Origin: Prauserella marina
Lineage (GTDB): Bacteria > Actinomycetota > Actinomycetes > Mycobacteriales > Pseudonocardiaceae
Assembly: GCF_002240355.1 (NCBI RefSeq)
Contig: NZ_CP016353.1
Coordinates: 3,026,501 to 3,090,500 of the forward strand
DNA length: 64,000 nt
Direction of reading: 5' to 3'
This document shows, piece by piece, positions 27,732 to 35,562 of the stretch; within the stretch, counting starts at the first letter, position 1; each line of letters begins with the position of its first letter. Both the position numbers and the translations under genes were made by a program. Under the pieces are notes generated by a model. That model made no database searches. It was given only the letters and a program-made list of their open reading frames with translations, and was not told where the DNA came from.

Positions 27732-27751
27732 TAAGTCAAGTGATTGACTTA
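27732..27751. promoter_or_regulatory. Palindromic operator upstream of the P450/TetR operon
   Basis: TAAGTCAA-GTGA-TTGACTTA: two perfect 8-bp arms around 4 bases, 61 bases before the first P450 start. It is AT-rich against its surroundings. The position and size fit a TetR-family operator, and the TetR encoded in the operon is the obvious candidate to bind it. Confidence 0.75.
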
Positions 27752-28267
27752 AATCTGGCCGGGTCGGTATCCGAACGAGTGGTCAGGTGTGACACGCCGG
27801 GACTTTCCTTGTATAGCCGGACATTCCCGGCGTGTGCTCGTGGTTCTCCGACCGCCCCCGGCTTCGCCCGGTGGGTTCGTCGCGGTCGTCGAGTGACCAC
27901 AAAGGACTGAGTGCCGGGTCGCGGTGCTCCCGGCGCGAGACCGGCCTCGTCGACGCGGATCTCGCGCGCCTGAGCGGGGGCTCGCGGACGTGTCCGGCGG
28001 GCGGGACACCTGGCTCGCGCAGCGGACACCGTCCGGTGCGCCGGACACAGCGGGAGGCAGGCGCAGAGGTAGCTGGATTCGGGTATTTCGGCACCTCACA
28101 GGTGGTTCCGGGACGCTAGCCGCCAAGGTTTATCCTGCCCTGTCACCGATGCGGTAGCATCGCTGCGCACCAAGATCGACTGTCGGTTGTCGGTCCGTCG
28201 CGGACGGGGACCGGCCGGCTCACTACGATCTGCTCTCCGCAGTTTCGCCTGGGACAGAAAGGACCCG
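27752..28267. other. Intergenic region between P450 operon and conservon
   Basis: No gene is supported. It contains one copy of the dispersed 20-21-bp repeat at about 27952-27990 (GCGGATCTCGCG, then GGGGGCTCGCGGAC, CTCG cores at 27961 and 27981) and a small inverted repeat CGATGC-GGTA-GCATCG at 28147-28162. The promoter of the conservon presumably lies between the latter and 28267. Confidence 0.5.
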
Positions 28268-30037
28268 ATGTCCAAGCAGCTACGGGAAGCCGCTCCGCCA
28301 ACAAGGGCGCCCCGGCAACGGGGCGGTCAGGCCGACGGGTCCATCGCGGTGGACGAGCTGCGGTCCCAGCTCAGGAAAATCACCACTCTCGCCGTCGCCA
28401 TCGTTACGGTGCTTGGCATCGCGGGAATCGCGCTGATCATCGCCGACGACTCGTGGGCGCTGGTCGTCGCCGTCGCCGTCGTGGTGATGTCCCTTGTGGT
28501 CGTTTTGCTCGCCGTGGCCAAGGGCGACGCCGCCGCGAGAGAACTGCGCCATTTCCTTCGCGTCACCGCCGCTTCCGCGGCGGAACGGGAACAGCAACCC
28601 AGGCAAGCTCATCAACCGTCTCCCGCGCCCAGGGCCGACACCGGGGCGCACGCAATGCCTGTCGTGCCCTCGATGATGGCGGCCCCCTCGGCGCGGTCAG
28701 CCGGATCGCACGCCGTGCGTTCGATGCTCGAACACGATTCGGACCAGGGGCGTGAGGTTTTCGTCAAACTCGCGAGGCGGCTGCAATCGCTGATCAACAG
28801 GGCGATCAAGCGGGTCGACGAACTCGAACGCGAGATGGAGGATCCCGACCTCCTGCGTGGCGTCTACGAGATCGACCACCTCGCGACGCGCGTGCGGCGA
28901 CAGGCGGAGAACCTCGCCGTGCTCGGTGGCGAAGCGCCCCAGCGGCGGTCGAGCAAACCGGTCAGCGCCAACGCGGTACTGCGCTCGGCGGTAGCGGAAG
29001 TCGAGCACTACAAACAGATCAGCATCGTGCCCGTCGAGGGGATCGAGCTGAACGGGCACGCCGTCGCCGAGATCATCCACCTGCTCGCCGAGTTGCTGGA
29101 GAACGCGACGACCTTCACCGCGCCCGACTCGCCGAAGGTGGTGCTGCGCGCGCAAAAGGTCACCGCCGGGCTCGCGATCGAGGTCCAGGACCGGGGTCTC
29201 GGTATGACCACGGAGGACTTGCTGCGGATCAACCGGCTGCTCGACGGCAGCACCCAGATCGACATCGCGGACCTGCTCCAGGACGGCCGGATCGGGCTCG
29301 CCGTCGTGAAGGAACTGTCCCGCAGGCACAACGTCAGGGTGCGACTCCAGACGAACATCTTCGGCGGTATCGACGCGGCCGTCGTGCTGCCGCACAACCT
29401 GATCGCCGACGAAGCCGAACCGGTCAGTCCACCGAGGGCCCGGCGCGCGGCGGAACCGAAGGCGGCGGCCGTGCCCTCGGCGCGGCCTGCCCCGCCGTCC
29501 GCGGTGACCGCGACGTTGCCGCCCGTCCCGCCGGTACCCTCGCTGTCGCCCGAGCCTCCCGCGCCCGCCCAGCCGCTCTCGGAACCCCTGCCCTCACGCA
29601 AGGGCGCCGTGTACGCGGCGGCGGGCGACATCGCCGACCCCGGCACCGGCTGGGAGGAACCCTCGGCCGCTCCGGCGCGGCACGAGCTACCGCCGCTGCC
29701 GACCAGGGAGCCCGGCACCACGTTCAATGCGGCCGTGCGGGCCGCGTCGGCATCGGATGCCCCGGCAGGGGAACCAGGCCCCCCGGAACCCGAAGCGGCA
29801 CAGGGGCAGCAGGCCCCGCCGCCGCTGCCGCAACGTCGCGGACACTCGCACCTCCGCCAGGAGCTGCACGACCCACCCACGCCGACACGGCCCATTCCCG
29901 GCCATGACACCAACCTGATGGCCTCCGTGCAGCAGGGCATCAACAGGGCTCAGGACGAGCACGACAACGGCGCGGAAACCGATCACCCGCAACACGGCAG
30001 TACACAAGGAGCATCCATTTCATGGCCGATGACCTGA
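28268..30037 (+). CDS. cvnA: Conservon CvnA-type sensor histidine kinase-like ATPase
   Basis: 589 aa. Two adjacent hydrophobic segments lie at about residues 38-85 (TTLAVAIVTVLGIAGIALII, SWALVVAVAVVVMSLVVVLL). A dimerisation-like helix (KLARRLQSLINRAIKRVDELEREMEDPDLLRGVYEIDHLATRVRRQAENL) and an HATPase domain follow, with N-box LLAELLENATTF and G-box EVQDRGLGM. The last 200 residues are Pro/Ala-rich and probably disordered. The absence of a classical phospho-acceptor H-box is typical of CvnA. In Streptomyces, CvnA-D form a membrane complex likened to eukaryotic G-protein signalling. The 3' end overlaps cvnB by 16 bases. Confidence 0.88.
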   Translation: MSKQLREAAPPTRAPRQRGGQADGSIAVDELRSQLRKITTLAVAIVTVLGIAGIALIIADDSWALVVAVAVVVMSLVVVLLAVAKGDAAARELRHFLRVTAASAAEREQQPRQAHQPSPAPRADTGAHAMPVVPSMMAAPSARSAGSHAVRSMLEHDSDQGREVFVKLARRLQSLINRAIKRVDELEREMEDPDLLRGVYEIDHLATRVRRQAENLAVLGGEAPQRRSSKPVSANAVLRSAVAEVEHYKQISIVPVEGIELNGHAVAEIIHLLAELLENATTFTAPDSPKVVLRAQKVTAGLAIEVQDRGLGMTTEDLLRINRLLDGSTQIDIADLLQDGRIGLAVVKELSRRHNVRVRLQTNIFGGIDAAVVLPHNLIADEAEPVSPPRARRAAEPKAAAVPSARPAPPSAVTATLPPVPPVPSLSPEPPAPAQPLSEPLPSRKGAVYAAAGDIADPGTGWEEPSAAPARHELPPLPTREPGTTFNAAVRAASASDAPAGEPGPPEPEAAQGQQAPPPLPQRRGHSHLRQELHDPPTPTRPIPGHDTNLMASVQQGINRAQDEHDNGAETDHPQHGSTQGASISWPMT

Positions 30038-30426
30038 CCTGGCTTCTTCGCCGTCTCGTCGACACGGTTCCGCACACCCGCAGTGCGTTGCTGCTGTCCT
30101 CGGACGGGATCCCGAAGTTCTGGCACGGGCTCGACAACGACGGCGCCGACACACTCGCGGCGCTGGCCAGCGGTTTGTGTTCGCTCGCCCAGCAGGTCGG
30201 CACCCGGTTCAGCGGGGGCGATGGGGTCAGACAGGTCGTCTCGGAGCTGGGCGAGGTGATTCTGCTGGTCACCGCGGCCAGCGAGGGGACCGTGCTGACG
30301 GTGCTCGCGGGCAGGGACGTCGACACCGGCATCCTGAGTTACGAGATGGGCAGGCTGCGCACCCAGGTTCCGGCATATCTCGCGACGCCTACCCGGTATC
30401 GCGGCGCTCCGGGATACGCGGACTGA
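30022..30426 (+). CDS. cvnB: Conservon CvnB, roadblock/LC7 protein
   Basis: 134 aa, MglB/roadblock-LC7 domain (DDLTWLLRRLVDTVPHTRSALLLSSDGIPKF at the start, then EGTVLTVLAGRDVDTGILSYEMGRL). Such proteins partner small Ras-like GTPases, here CvnD. AAGGAG lies upstream of the ATG inside the end of cvnA. Five bases separate it from cvnC. Confidence 0.9.
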   Translation: MADDLTWLLRRLVDTVPHTRSALLLSSDGIPKFWHGLDNDGADTLAALASGLCSLAQQVGTRFSGGDGVRQVVSELGEVILLVTAASEGTVLTVLAGRDVDTGILSYEMGRLRTQVPAYLATPTRYRGAPGYAD

Positions 30427-30431
30427 CGCCG

Positions 30432-30806
30432 ATGCCCGATTCCGACGAACCTCCGGTCGCCGACCTCGGCGACGAACTGTGGGTCCGCCCTTACACGGTG
30501 ACCAACGGCCGGACGCATCCCAGCGCCGCACTCGACCTGATGTCACAGGTGCGGGCGACGGGACGGGGCAGGATCGCCCCCGGCAGCCTGGGTTTCGAGC
30601 ACGCGCAGGCACTGCGGCTGTGCAATTCGCCGACGTCCGTCGCCGAGGTCGCCGCACATCTGCGGCAGCCGGTGATGGTGGTCAAGGTGTTGCTTTCCGA
30701 CCTGATCGAGTCGGGCGCGGTCACTGCTCGCATGCCGATCACCGATTTCGACGCAGCCGACCCGAACCTACTGGAAGCGCTCCTCAATGGTCTCCGACGC
30801 CTCTGA
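30432..30806 (+). CDS. cvnC: Conservon CvnC, DUF742 protein
   Basis: 124-aa DUF742 protein, the third conservon component. Typical features are LWVRPYTVTNGRTHPSAALDLMSQV and FEHAQALRLCNSPTSVAEVAAHLRQPVMVVKVLLSDLIESGAV, a winged-helix-like segment. Its biochemical role is unknown. The stop overlaps the cvnD start by 20 bases, a diagnostic conservon arrangement. Confidence 0.9.
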   Translation: MPDSDEPPVADLGDELWVRPYTVTNGRTHPSAALDLMSQVRATGRGRIAPGSLGFEHAQALRLCNSPTSVAEVAAHLRQPVMVVKVLLSDLIESGAVTARMPITDFDAADPNLLEALLNGLRRL

Positions 30807-31395
30807 CTTCTTCCCTACCCAGTTCAAGATCCTCGTCGCCGGAGGGTTCGGCGTCGGCAAGACGACGTTCGTCGGCGCGGCAAGCGAGATCGAGCCGTTG
30901 ACGACGGAGGAGCGGCTGACGACGGCCAGCGTGGGCATCGACAACGTCACCGGTGTCGAGTCCAAGACCACCACCACGGTGGCCATGGACTTCGGCCGGA
31001 TCACGTTTCTGGCCGAGAACATGGTCCTGTACCTGTTCGGCACCCCGGGGCAGGACCGGTTCTGGTTCATGTGGGACGAGCTGTCCAGGGGCGCGCTCGG
31101 CGCGGTCGTGCTTGCCGACACTCGCCGGTTGCAGGACTGCTTCGCCGCCGTGGAGTTCTTCGAGCGGCGGGGCATCAGGTTCCTCGTCGCCATCAACGAA
31201 TTCGACAACGCCTACCGTTACCACGCCGCCGACGTGAGGGCCGCGCTGGATCTCAACCCCCGAGTGCCGCTACTGCGCTGCGACGCCCGCGACACCCAGT
31301 CGGCCAACGGTGTGCTGATCACGCTCGTCGAGCACATCGTCGAGACCCTTCCCACCACCGTCGAGCACAACGCCGCACACGAGATTCGGAGCTAG
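30787..31395 (+). CDS. cvnD: Conservon CvnD, Ras-like GTPase
   Basis: 202-aa small GTP-binding protein. P-loop GGFGVGKTT near residue 20, then VAMDFGRI, the G3-like YLFGTPGQDRFWFMWDEL and the G4-like INEFDNA in place of NKxD, as usual for this family. CvnD is thought to be controlled by CvnB and CvnA. Start inside the cvnC end; a GAF gene begins two bases after its stop. Confidence 0.92.
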   Translation: MVSDASDFFPTQFKILVAGGFGVGKTTFVGAASEIEPLTTEERLTTASVGIDNVTGVESKTTTTVAMDFGRITFLAENMVLYLFGTPGQDRFWFMWDELSRGALGAVVLADTRRLQDCFAAVEFFERRGIRFLVAINEFDNAYRYHAADVRAALDLNPRVPLLRCDARDTQSANGVLITLVEHIVETLPTTVEHNAAHEIRS

Positions 31396-31397
31396 TG

Positions 31398-32000
31398 ATG
31401 AACTTCGAGGTGACCGACGACCGCATCCTGACCGCTCCCGAGGATCCCGAGGTCTCCCAGCGGATGGCGAGGCTCCGGTCGCTGGGGCTGGGGGACCAGC
31501 CGGACAAGGTGTTCGACGAGTTCGCGACGAGGCTCGCCACGATCACCGGTGCGCCGTTCGCCATGGTCAACTTCATCAACGACCGGCAGCAGTACTTCGC
31601 GGGCCTGTACACGCCGTCCGCGGCGAGGACCGGTGGCGCGCTTGAGGCGGTGCAGGGGTCCGTGCACGCCGATCCAGGCAGGGAAATGGGCCTCGATCAT
31701 GGGTTCTGCCCGCACGTCGTGGTGCGCCGCAAGGCACTCGTGCTCGACGATGTGTGCGACTATCCGCGGTTCGCGGGTAATCCGGTCGTCGACAAGCTTG
31801 GCATCCGGTCCTACCTCGGTGCGCCGCTGATCGACCGCACCGGGACGGCGCTGGGCACGATCTGCGTGGTGGCGACCGAACCGCGCCCGTGGGGGCGGCC
31901 CGGTCTGGAGACCATCAAGTCGCTCGCCTCCGAGCTGACCGACCTCATCCACCAGCGGGAACAGCAACAGGAAGCCGCAAGCCGGCACTACTATGCGTGA
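31398..32000 (+). CDS. GAF-domain protein linked to the conservon
   Basis: 200 aa, almost entirely one GAF domain (FDEFATRLATITGAPFAMVNFINDRQQYFAGL ... HGFCPHVVVRRKALVLDDVCDYPRFAGNPVV ... IRSYLGAPLIDRTGTALGTICVV). This subtype often binds haem, bilin or a small ligand; the Cys-His pair in HGFCPHV could be a ligand site (inference). It lies two bases after cvnD and is likely the signal-input partner of the conservon. Its last 56 bases overlap the convergent acyl-CoA dehydrogenase gene. Confidence 0.85.
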   Translation: MNFEVTDDRILTAPEDPEVSQRMARLRSLGLGDQPDKVFDEFATRLATITGAPFAMVNFINDRQQYFAGLYTPSAARTGGALEAVQGSVHADPGREMGLDHGFCPHVVVRRKALVLDDVCDYPRFAGNPVVDKLGIRSYLGAPLIDRTGTALGTICVVATEPRPWGRPGLETIKSLASELTDLIHQREQQQEAASRHYYA

Positions 32001-33192
32001 GCTGATCGGAAAGGCGCTGGGACCACTGGCCCTTGCTGGTTCCCAGCGCCGTCTCGGCGAGCCGTAGCCGTTGCACGTCCGAGGTACCCGCCGGGGCGTA
32101 GATGTGGTGGGCGTCGCGGACGAAGCGTTCGATCTGCTGGTCGGGGGAGAGGCCGTGCGCGGCGAACACCTCCATGGCGGTCCTCGCCGAGTCCAATGAG
32201 GACTCGACATTGACGAGTTTGGCGTTCATCAGCTCGGCGTCGCACGGAATGCCTTTGTCGAGCAGCCTCGCCGCGTGATAGGCGACCAGCCTGGCCGTCA
32301 TGAGCTGGGATTGGAGCTGTCCCAGTTTCTGTTTGACGGCGGGAAGTTCCGCAAGCGACTGGCCGTAACGCTGGTGTTCGATCGCGAACCGGACCGTGCG
32401 CTCGACGATGGCCTGGTGAATGCCGAGCGAGACGGCGGTCAGGTTCGGTCTGCCGTAGAGGATGCTGGAGGAGTAGGCGACGGCGAGGCCGTCTCCTTCG
32501 GCGCCGAGCAGGCAGTGCGAGGGCACCCTGCAGTCCTCGAAGATCAGTTCACCGAAGCTGAATCCGTGTAGTCCCATGGAAGGCTGGTACTCGCCGAGCC
32601 GGAACCCCGGCCGGTCGGGCTCGACGAGGAAGGCGGAGAGTCCTTTCGAGCCCTTTCCGGTGCGGACGACGACACCGTGCAGGTCACCGATGTGGCTGTT
32701 GCCGACGAAGACCTTCCTGCCGTTGAGGAGATAGTCGTCGCCGTCCCTGCGGGCCGTGGCGGTCATCCCGAGTACGTGACCGCCGGAATCCGGTTCCGTC
32801 ACGGCGATCGTGGGGAGGCAGGCCCCCGAGGCGACGGCGGGGAGCCACCGCTGCTTCTGCTCCTCGTTGCCGAAATGCAGGATCTTCGCCACGCCGAGCT
32901 GCGATGCCTGCACCATCGCACCCATGGCGCCGCTGATCCTCGACAGCTCCTCGATGATGATCGTCTTGGCGAGATGCCCCAGCCCCATCCCGTCGTACTC
33001 CGGCCCGATCGTCACTCCGATCCAGCCTTGCTCGGCGATCCGCCTGGACAGTACATAGTGGATAGCCCTCGCCGATTCCATGTCGGCGACCAGCGGCGAC
33101 ACCTCGGTCTCGGCGAAGCTCCTGACCTCTGCGCGAAGCTGCTCGTGAGCCATGCTCGTGAAGTACCCGTCCACCTCGCCGGCGCCGTCCAA
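31945..33192 (-). CDS. Acyl-CoA dehydrogenase family flavoprotein
   Basis: 415 aa. Acyl-CoA dehydrogenase fold: AEQGWIGVTIGPEYDGMGLG, the flavin/substrate loop TIAVTEPDSGGHVLGMTATA, and C-terminal helices with RMRVF-like VFAAHGLSPDQQIERFVRDAHHIYAPAGTSDVQRLRLA. The catalytic Glu position reads YAPAGTSDV, where many family members have YEGT, so activity on acyl-CoA is uncertain; PKS/NRPS-associated members vary here. TTG start at 33192, supported by AAGGAG 6 bases upstream; ATG 33153 is the alternative. The 3' end overlaps the GAF gene. Confidence 0.82.
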   Translation of the reverse strand: MDGAGEVDGYFTSMAHEQLRAEVRSFAETEVSPLVADMESARAIHYVLSRRIAEQGWIGVTIGPEYDGMGLGHLAKTIIIEELSRISGAMGAMVQASQLGVAKILHFGNEEQKQRWLPAVASGACLPTIAVTEPDSGGHVLGMTATARRDGDDYLLNGRKVFVGNSHIGDLHGVVVRTGKGSKGLSAFLVEPDRPGFRLGEYQPSMGLHGFSFGELIFEDCRVPSHCLLGAEGDGLAVAYSSSILYGRPNLTAVSLGIHQAIVERTVRFAIEHQRYGQSLAELPAVKQKLGQLQSQLMTARLVAYHAARLLDKGIPCDAELMNAKLVNVESSLDSARTAMEVFAAHGLSPDQQIERFVRDAHHIYAPAGTSDVQRLRLAETALGTSKGQWSQRLSDQLTHSSAGLRLPVAVPAGG

Positions 33193-34073
33193 ATCGCGCT
33201 CCTTGTCCTTCCATCGCCGCTTGCTCGCGGTTGCCGACAGCCCCTATGAACCTGAGGGATCTTCGCACAACGGGCACCGCCGAGGTACCTCCTCTATGGT
33301 GATTGCGAAGACAGTAGTTGATCACCGATTGACGGCTGAACCGGCCAGTACGGCCCGCGATCCGCTTCGCTCGGCGCGGTTTCGTACCCGTTGGCAAGTC
33401 CGTGACCAGTTAGGACGTCGTCAAGCGTTGGCCAGGAGAGTCGCCGTCTCGATGGCAACTCTCCGCAGTCGGCGGCGGTTGCCGAAAAAGCCCGTGTGGA
33501 CCGTGAACAAGCCACGCTCACCCCGTCCCGCCGGATTTGGCCGGGTTTTCCGCGCGGTGGAACGGTGTCCTTGGCAGGCGGCGTCCGGAGTGCGGGTGGT
33601 TGCTTCTGAAAACGTCGTCGGGGCACCGGATTCCGCGCGCGCTCACCCAGTGTTGATCTTGCTCACATCGTGTTACCGTGAGTGATCCGGCTTGCTGTCC
33701 GCGGTTGTCGCCCGCTGTGGACTTCGCATGCATTTGCTGATATATAGAAGGGTTGTCGTCGAGCGGAGGCCCCTGAACGGTGATCCGGGATGGTTCTCCG
33801 CTCAGGCTCGGATCCCGGACCTGGGCGTCCATTGTGGATCCTGTGTTCGAAGCTGCTCGCGACAATCAATGTGTCCACAATGGATCATTGCCCCCGGCTG
33901 TCGTGAACATCGGTATCGCGCGGCGCGCCCCCCAAGGGGCTGGACGGGCTGAGGATTTCTTTACTCCGATGAGGCAATTCACCACGATGGAGCCGGAAAG
34001 CTCCGATTGCCCTTGGTATTGCCCGCTGCCTACGGTCACGGTACCCGAGACGAGGCAGGCAGCGAGGTGGCCG
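33193..34073. other. 881-base region without a convincing gene
   Basis: Open frames exist on both strands, but none shows a family, a good start or consistent codon use. The stretch is less GC-rich than its surroundings. Visible structure: an inverted pair TCCATTGTGGA at 33828-33838 and TCCACAATGGA at 33874-33884, and an AT-rich TGATATATAG near 33737 that could be a -10 element. It could hold promoters for the dehydrogenase and for the regulatory genes that follow, or a decayed gene. Confidence 0.45.
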
Positions 34074-34514
34074 ATGGTGGACCAGCGAGAGCGCGTTCGT
34101 GACACGATCACCCGCTACCTCAGATTGTGTGACGTACCGAGAGCCGACGGTGAGCGCGGAGAGCTGGCCGAGCTGTTCACCGATGACGTGGTATGGGAGG
34201 GCGTCGGCACCACCTACGCGGACAAGTTCGGGGCCACGAGGGGAAGGCAAGCCGTCGTCGACATGGTCGGCTCCTACCTGCCGCCGAATCCGCACTTCGA
34301 GTCGAACGTGCACATTCTCGGCCAGGGCACGATCGAGGTGAACGGGGCGAGCGCGGCCGGATGCTGGCTGATGCAGCAGATTTCCCATTACCGGACGGGA
34401 GAGCGCGAACTCATGGTGGCCAGGCTGGAGGTCGACTTCCTGCTGACGCCGCGACGCGCGCTGATCTCCCATTTTCGTACCCAGCGGCTGACCGAGGCCG
34501 CGCTCCCGGGTTGA
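34074..34514 (+). CDS. NTF2/SnoaL-like protein
   Basis: 146 aa with the cone-shaped NTF2-like fold pattern: VRDTITRYLRLCDVPRADGERGELAELFTDDVVWEG, then GRQAVVDMVGSYLP, FESNVHILGQGTIEVNG and a final strand ISHFRTQRLTEA. Such proteins serve as isomerases, hydratases, dioxygenase beta-like subunits or binding proteins. It lies upstream of the auxin-degradation regulators, and described iac clusters contain a small protein of unassigned activity (IacI); equivalence is only a suggestion. Start ATG 34074 with GAGGTGG upstream; the frame is open to 33780. Confidence 0.72.
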   Translation: MVDQRERVRDTITRYLRLCDVPRADGERGELAELFTDDVVWEGVGTTYADKFGATRGRQAVVDMVGSYLPPNPHFESNVHILGQGTIEVNGASAAGCWLMQQISHYRTGERELMVARLEVDFLLTPRRALISHFRTQRLTEAALPG

Positions 34515-34542
34515 CGCGCGCAGACAAGGAGACCCCACGACG

Positions 34543-34845
34543 ATGGACAGCGATTCCGGGCGCCGTGATCCACACCGGCCGGGCCCGGCGGAACGCGGGA
34601 TGTTGCTGACGTGTTACGCCGACACTCACGGTTACGGATGGTCGCATGTGGACCTGTTCGTGCACGCTGCCGACGGCAGGGAACTGAACTGGGTACATTG
34701 GCAGGCAACGGAGAACGGGCCTGGTGGCGCCGATGCCGCCACCGCGAAAGCCGAGCCCCGCCTTCGCAGGGTCAGTGCGTGGCGTCACGGAGTGAGCGCC
34801 GATGGCAGTGAGTACTGGACCGCGCGCGCGGAGTGGGCCGACTGA
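34543..34845 (+). CDS. Small hypothetical protein
   Basis: 100 aa, not recognised. The ATG is preceded by AAGGAG at good spacing and follows the NTF2-like gene by 28 bases, supporting a real gene. The sequence is rich in aromatic residues (CYADTHGYGWSHVDLFVHAADG, LNWVHWQATENG, WRHGVSADGSEYWTARAEWAD) and looks like a compact beta domain. No signal peptide or membrane segment is seen. Its position suggests a link to the auxin-degradation regulators. Confidence 0.6.
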   Translation: MDSDSGRRDPHRPGPAERGMLLTCYADTHGYGWSHVDLFVHAADGRELNWVHWQATENGPGGADAATAKAEPRLRRVSAWRHGVSADGSEYWTARAEWAD

Positions 34846-34855
34846 ACGTGAGGTG

Positions 34856-35551
34856 ATGCCGGTGATGGTCATGGGCGACCAGCCGGGCACGGTGCGCACC
34901 GGTGGTTCCGGCGATGCCGGTGAAGCGAGCGCGAGAAGCACCGTCGTCTACGTCGTGGACGATGACGAGCAACTGTGCGCTTCCCTGGCGTGGTTGCTGG
35001 AATCGGTGCACATCGAGGCGTGGTGTTTCACCGACGTCGCCGCGTTCCTCGCCGCCTACGACCCGTTGCGGCCCGCGTGCCTCGTGCTCGACGTGCGGAT
35101 GCCGGACGTCAGCGGGTTCCAGTTGCAGGAGACGCTGAACGCGGCCGGAGCAGTGCTGCCGATCGTGTTCGTCTCGGCGCACGGCGACATCAGAATGTCG
35201 GTGCGCGCGCTGCAACGGGGCGCCGTGGACTTCCTTGAGAAACCCTACGATCCCCAGCACATGCTCGATGTCGTGCAGGAGGCGTTGCGCACGGCGCGAT
35301 CCCGGTTCTCGGTCGCGGCGACGGCGCGTGACCTCACCGCCCGGATCGACTGCCTGACCCAGCGTGAACGCGAGATTCTCGGCCACCTCATCGAGGGACT
35401 GCCGAGCAAGAGCATCGCCGTGAAACTCGGGATCAGCGTCAAGACCGTCGACGTGCACCGCACCAGAATCCGGGAGAAGACCGGAGCGAGGAGTATCACC
35501 ACGCTGGTCCGCGACCTGCTACAGGCCGGTGTCACACCCCCGGCGAGTTGA
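34856..35551 (+). CDS. FixJ/StyR-type response regulator (LuxR HTH)
   Basis: About 231 aa. The receiver domain has the acidic pair in VYVVDDDEQ, the phospho-acceptor Asp in LVLDVRMPD, the Thr/Ser switch in FVSAHGD and the Lys in LEKPYD. The C-terminal LuxR-type helix-turn-helix is LTQREREILGHLIEGLPSKSIAVKLGISVKTVDVHRTRIREKTGARS. This class (FixJ, TodT, StyR) activates operons, often for aromatic catabolism. The partner kinase follows by 11 bases. Its target is probably the iac operon and/or the transporter promoter. The start is uncertain between ATG 34856 and 34865. Confidence 0.88.
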   Translation: MPVMVMGDQPGTVRTGGSGDAGEASARSTVVYVVDDDEQLCASLAWLLESVHIEAWCFTDVAAFLAAYDPLRPACLVLDVRMPDVSGFQLQETLNAAGAVLPIVFVSAHGDIRMSVRALQRGAVDFLEKPYDPQHMLDVVQEALRTARSRFSVAATARDLTARIDCLTQREREILGHLIEGLPSKSIAVKLGISVKTVDVHRTRIREKTGARSITTLVRDLLQAGVTPPAS

Positions 35552-35562
35552 GTGGAGGCGGC

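Noticed and set aside
31945-33192. Including the acyl-CoA dehydrogenase in the auxin pathway
   Set aside because: It is on the opposite strand, separated from the island by a gene-poor 0.9 kb, and the pathway's acyl-CoA-dehydrogenase-like enzyme is already present as iacA.
33152-33685. Possible 177-codon plus-strand gene between the acyl-CoA dehydrogenase and the NTF2-like gene
   Set aside because: It begins inside the dehydrogenase gene on the other strand, has no recognisable features and irregular amino-acid use.
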